Below, piece after piece: positions 3,897 to 5,153 of a stretch of 5,153 bases of DNA. The stretch comes from Planctomycetota bacterium (lineage in GTDB: Bacteria; Planctomycetota; Phycisphaerae; Phycisphaerales; SM1A02): contig JAPUKX010000312.1 in the NCBI GenBank assembly GCA_027295435.1, positions 1 through 5,153 on the forward strand, written 5' to 3'. The translations under genes and the position numbers were made by a program. The number at the start of each line of letters is the position of its first letter. Position 1 is the stretch's first letter. The notes beneath the pieces were generated by a model, which made no database searches, was not told the origin of the DNA, and saw only the letters and a program-made list of their open reading frames with translations.

Positions 3897-5153
3897 GTGA
3901 CACGAACCCGCCAGAGGAGCGATGCGATTCGGGTCATCAGCCGTCCCGAGGTTCCAGGCCATGTGTCGTCGCGGCGGGCATTCATAGCACAACTTGCGGT
4001 GATTGCTGTGGCGGCGCCGCCCGCGGTGCTGACCGCCTGCGGATCTGATTCCTCTTCCGGGGACAAGACTGCAAACTCCGGGCCGCAGCGCGGCGAATCG
4101 GGCGCCCAGGGCGACGCACGTCGGCGGCTTCGACCGGTCTTGCCCCCTCACGAGCCGGTGGTCCGGGTGCGCGTATTCAAAGCCCGCGGAGTCGAGCCGG
4201 CGATTCGCATCGGCGAGGCTCAGCAATGGCTGCGTCTGGGGGCGGATTCGTTGGAGACGCCGGAGGTGGTGCTTCGCGGCCCGTTGGATGCGAGGCTTGG
4301 GCCCAAGAGCTTCTCCATCATCGACGCCAACGGGATTCGTGCTCCGACCGAGGGCACAATGACGTTGGACATTGCGACGATGCCTGATGCCGATGGGCCG
4401 CTGAAGCTCCAGCAGCGGAGGTATCCCGGGCCGTTGCGGCTGGTCGCCCGCACCGATGTTGGCGCCGGCGCATTCGACGTCATCAACGTGGTTGACCTGG
4501 AAGCGTACCTGCCCGGTGTCGTGGCCGGGGAGTTGTACGACCACTGGCGCATGCAGACCCGCGCCGCTCAGGCGATCGCTGCGAGAAGTTTCGCGTGCAG
4601 CGAACATGCGTTCTTTGGAGCTCGCCGAGCGTATGACATGACCGATACGGCTGCTTCCCAGGTCTATCTTGGCAGTGTCCGCCATCAGGACTCCATCGAC
4701 GCGGTGGCGATGACGCGAGGGGTGGTGTTGGCCGACGAGGGCCTGCTCGTGCCGGGGTATTACTGCAGTTGCTGCGGAGGACTCGCCGCAGTCGCGGTTG
4801 ACGCGATTGGATCAAGTCCGGTCAACGACATCGCCGCGCTTCGCGGGCATACCGGCCGGGACGTGTGTTGGGAATCCAGGATCGCGCGATGGACGATCGA
4901 ACGGCCGGTGGCGGTGATGACCCGGCGCCTGATCGCGTACGGCAAACGGCGCCGGCGAGATGATCTGGCCAACTTGGCGCAGATCGCCTCGATCGAAGCG
5001 ACGGCCCGAAACCGGCACGGTCGGCCGAGGCGATACACCGTCACCGATATCAACCGGCGAACCGCGGAGCTTTCGGCGGAGAAGCTTCAGTCCGCGGCCA
5101 ACTACGCTGGGCCGGGGCTCTCTGCGCCGAAGCGGCGGTTGTGGTCATCGCAC
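3897..5153 (+). CDS. SpoIID/LytB-domain peptidoglycan-acting lipoprotein with Tat-type signal (3' partial)
   Basis: The frame is open from GTG 3897 to the window end (419 codons) with no stop. Residues 24-50 read 'SRRAFIA', a hydrophobic core, then 'LTAC': a twin-arginine signal ending in a lipobox, with lipidated Cys50. A low-complexity Ser/Gly/Gln linker follows. Residues about 80-195 are a beta-rich region ending 'GAFDVINVVDLEAYLPGVV', the entry to the SpoIID domain. Glu212 in 'VVAGELY' aligns with the catalytic Glu of B. subtilis SpoIID, a lytic transglycosylase acting on denuded glycan strands. 'TRAAQAIAARSFA' and 'YDMTDTAASQVY' follow. The usual HS(T/S)xGG motif is here 'YYCSCCGG' (Cys290, 292, 293), with His318 and Cys324 downstream. 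The text stops at 'LWSSH', before the family's usual C-terminal GWGHxxGM-like signature. The start is uncertain: GTG 3897 has no Shine-Dalgarno, while GTG 3963 would give a compact M-S-S-R-R signal. Confidence 0.85.
   Translation, partial: MTRTRQRSDAIRVISRPEVPGHVSSRRAFIAQLAVIAVAAPPAVLTACGSDSSSGDKTANSGPQRGESGAQGDARRRLRPVLPPHEPVVRVRVFKARGVEPAIRIGEAQQWLRLGADSLETPEVVLRGPLDARLGPKSFSIIDANGIRAPTEGTMTLDIATMPDADGPLKLQQRRYPGPLRLVARTDVGAGAFDVINVVDLEAYLPGVVAGELYDHWRMQTRAAQAIAARSFACSEHAFFGARRAYDMTDTAASQVYLGSVRHQDSIDAVAMTRGVVLADEGLLVPGYYCSCCGGLAAVAVDAIGSSPVNDIAALRGHTGRDVCWESRIARWTIERPVAVMTRRLIAYGKRRRRDDLANLAQIASIEATARNRHGRPRRYTVTDINRRTAELSAEKLQSAANYAGPGLSAPKRRLWSSH

Noticed and set aside
3849..4685. 278-codon open frame on the - strand
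   Set aside because: It lies antisense to the SpoIID gene, whose protein shows the signal peptide, lipobox and catalytic motif. The antisense product is Arg/His-rich without any recognisable motif.
1..5153. CRISPR array, insertion sequence, prophage or toxin-antitoxin module
   Set aside because: No regularly spaced repeats, transposase or phage motifs, or paired small genes were found on either strand.

Overview
The window looks like chromosomal DNA from a planctomycete, most likely of the Phycisphaerae or a close relative. The DNA is GC-rich and three of the four genes carry planctomycete hallmarks. The first is a secreted beta-rich protein that ends in two dockerin-like 'DGC(V/I)DAFDL...W' repeats. 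The third is a TPR protein carrying two RNA polymerase alpha C-terminal domains of the 'NFG(E/A)TSLTEI' type. The fourth is a Tat-type SpoIID lipoprotein in a bacterium showing no other sign of sporulation. The lineage is inferred from protein style only; there is no rRNA or other marker gene.

Layout, all genes on the + strand: (1) 2-790, the 3' part of an exported NxxGxxAF-type repeat protein with a paired dockerin-like tail, cut by the left edge. (2) 791-1305, a 515-bp intergenic stretch with no convincing gene. It holds several dyads and one striking long-range helix: 980-998 pairs with 1070-1088 over 19 bp, and all four non-Watson-Crick pairs are G-U when read as + strand RNA. (3) 1306-2877, a complete MATE-family multidrug/organic cation antiporter with a long C-terminal tail. 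(4) 2957-3886, a TPR protein with tandem alpha-CTDs and no alpha-NTD. (5) 3897-5153, a SpoIID/LytB-domain lipoprotein that runs off the right edge before its C-terminal signature.

The alpha-CTD protein and the SpoIID protein are probably co-transcribed: 10 bp separate the stop of the first from the first possible start of the second. A plausible sigma-70-like promoter lies at 2884-2912. The MATE gene, 79 bp upstream, may be its own unit or may read through. The genes do not form a recognisable pathway. The most interesting items are the alpha-CTD adaptor-like protein, the Cys-substituted metal-site motif of the SpoIID protein, and the structured intergenic region before the MATE gene. None of these is shown to be a new system by sequence alone.
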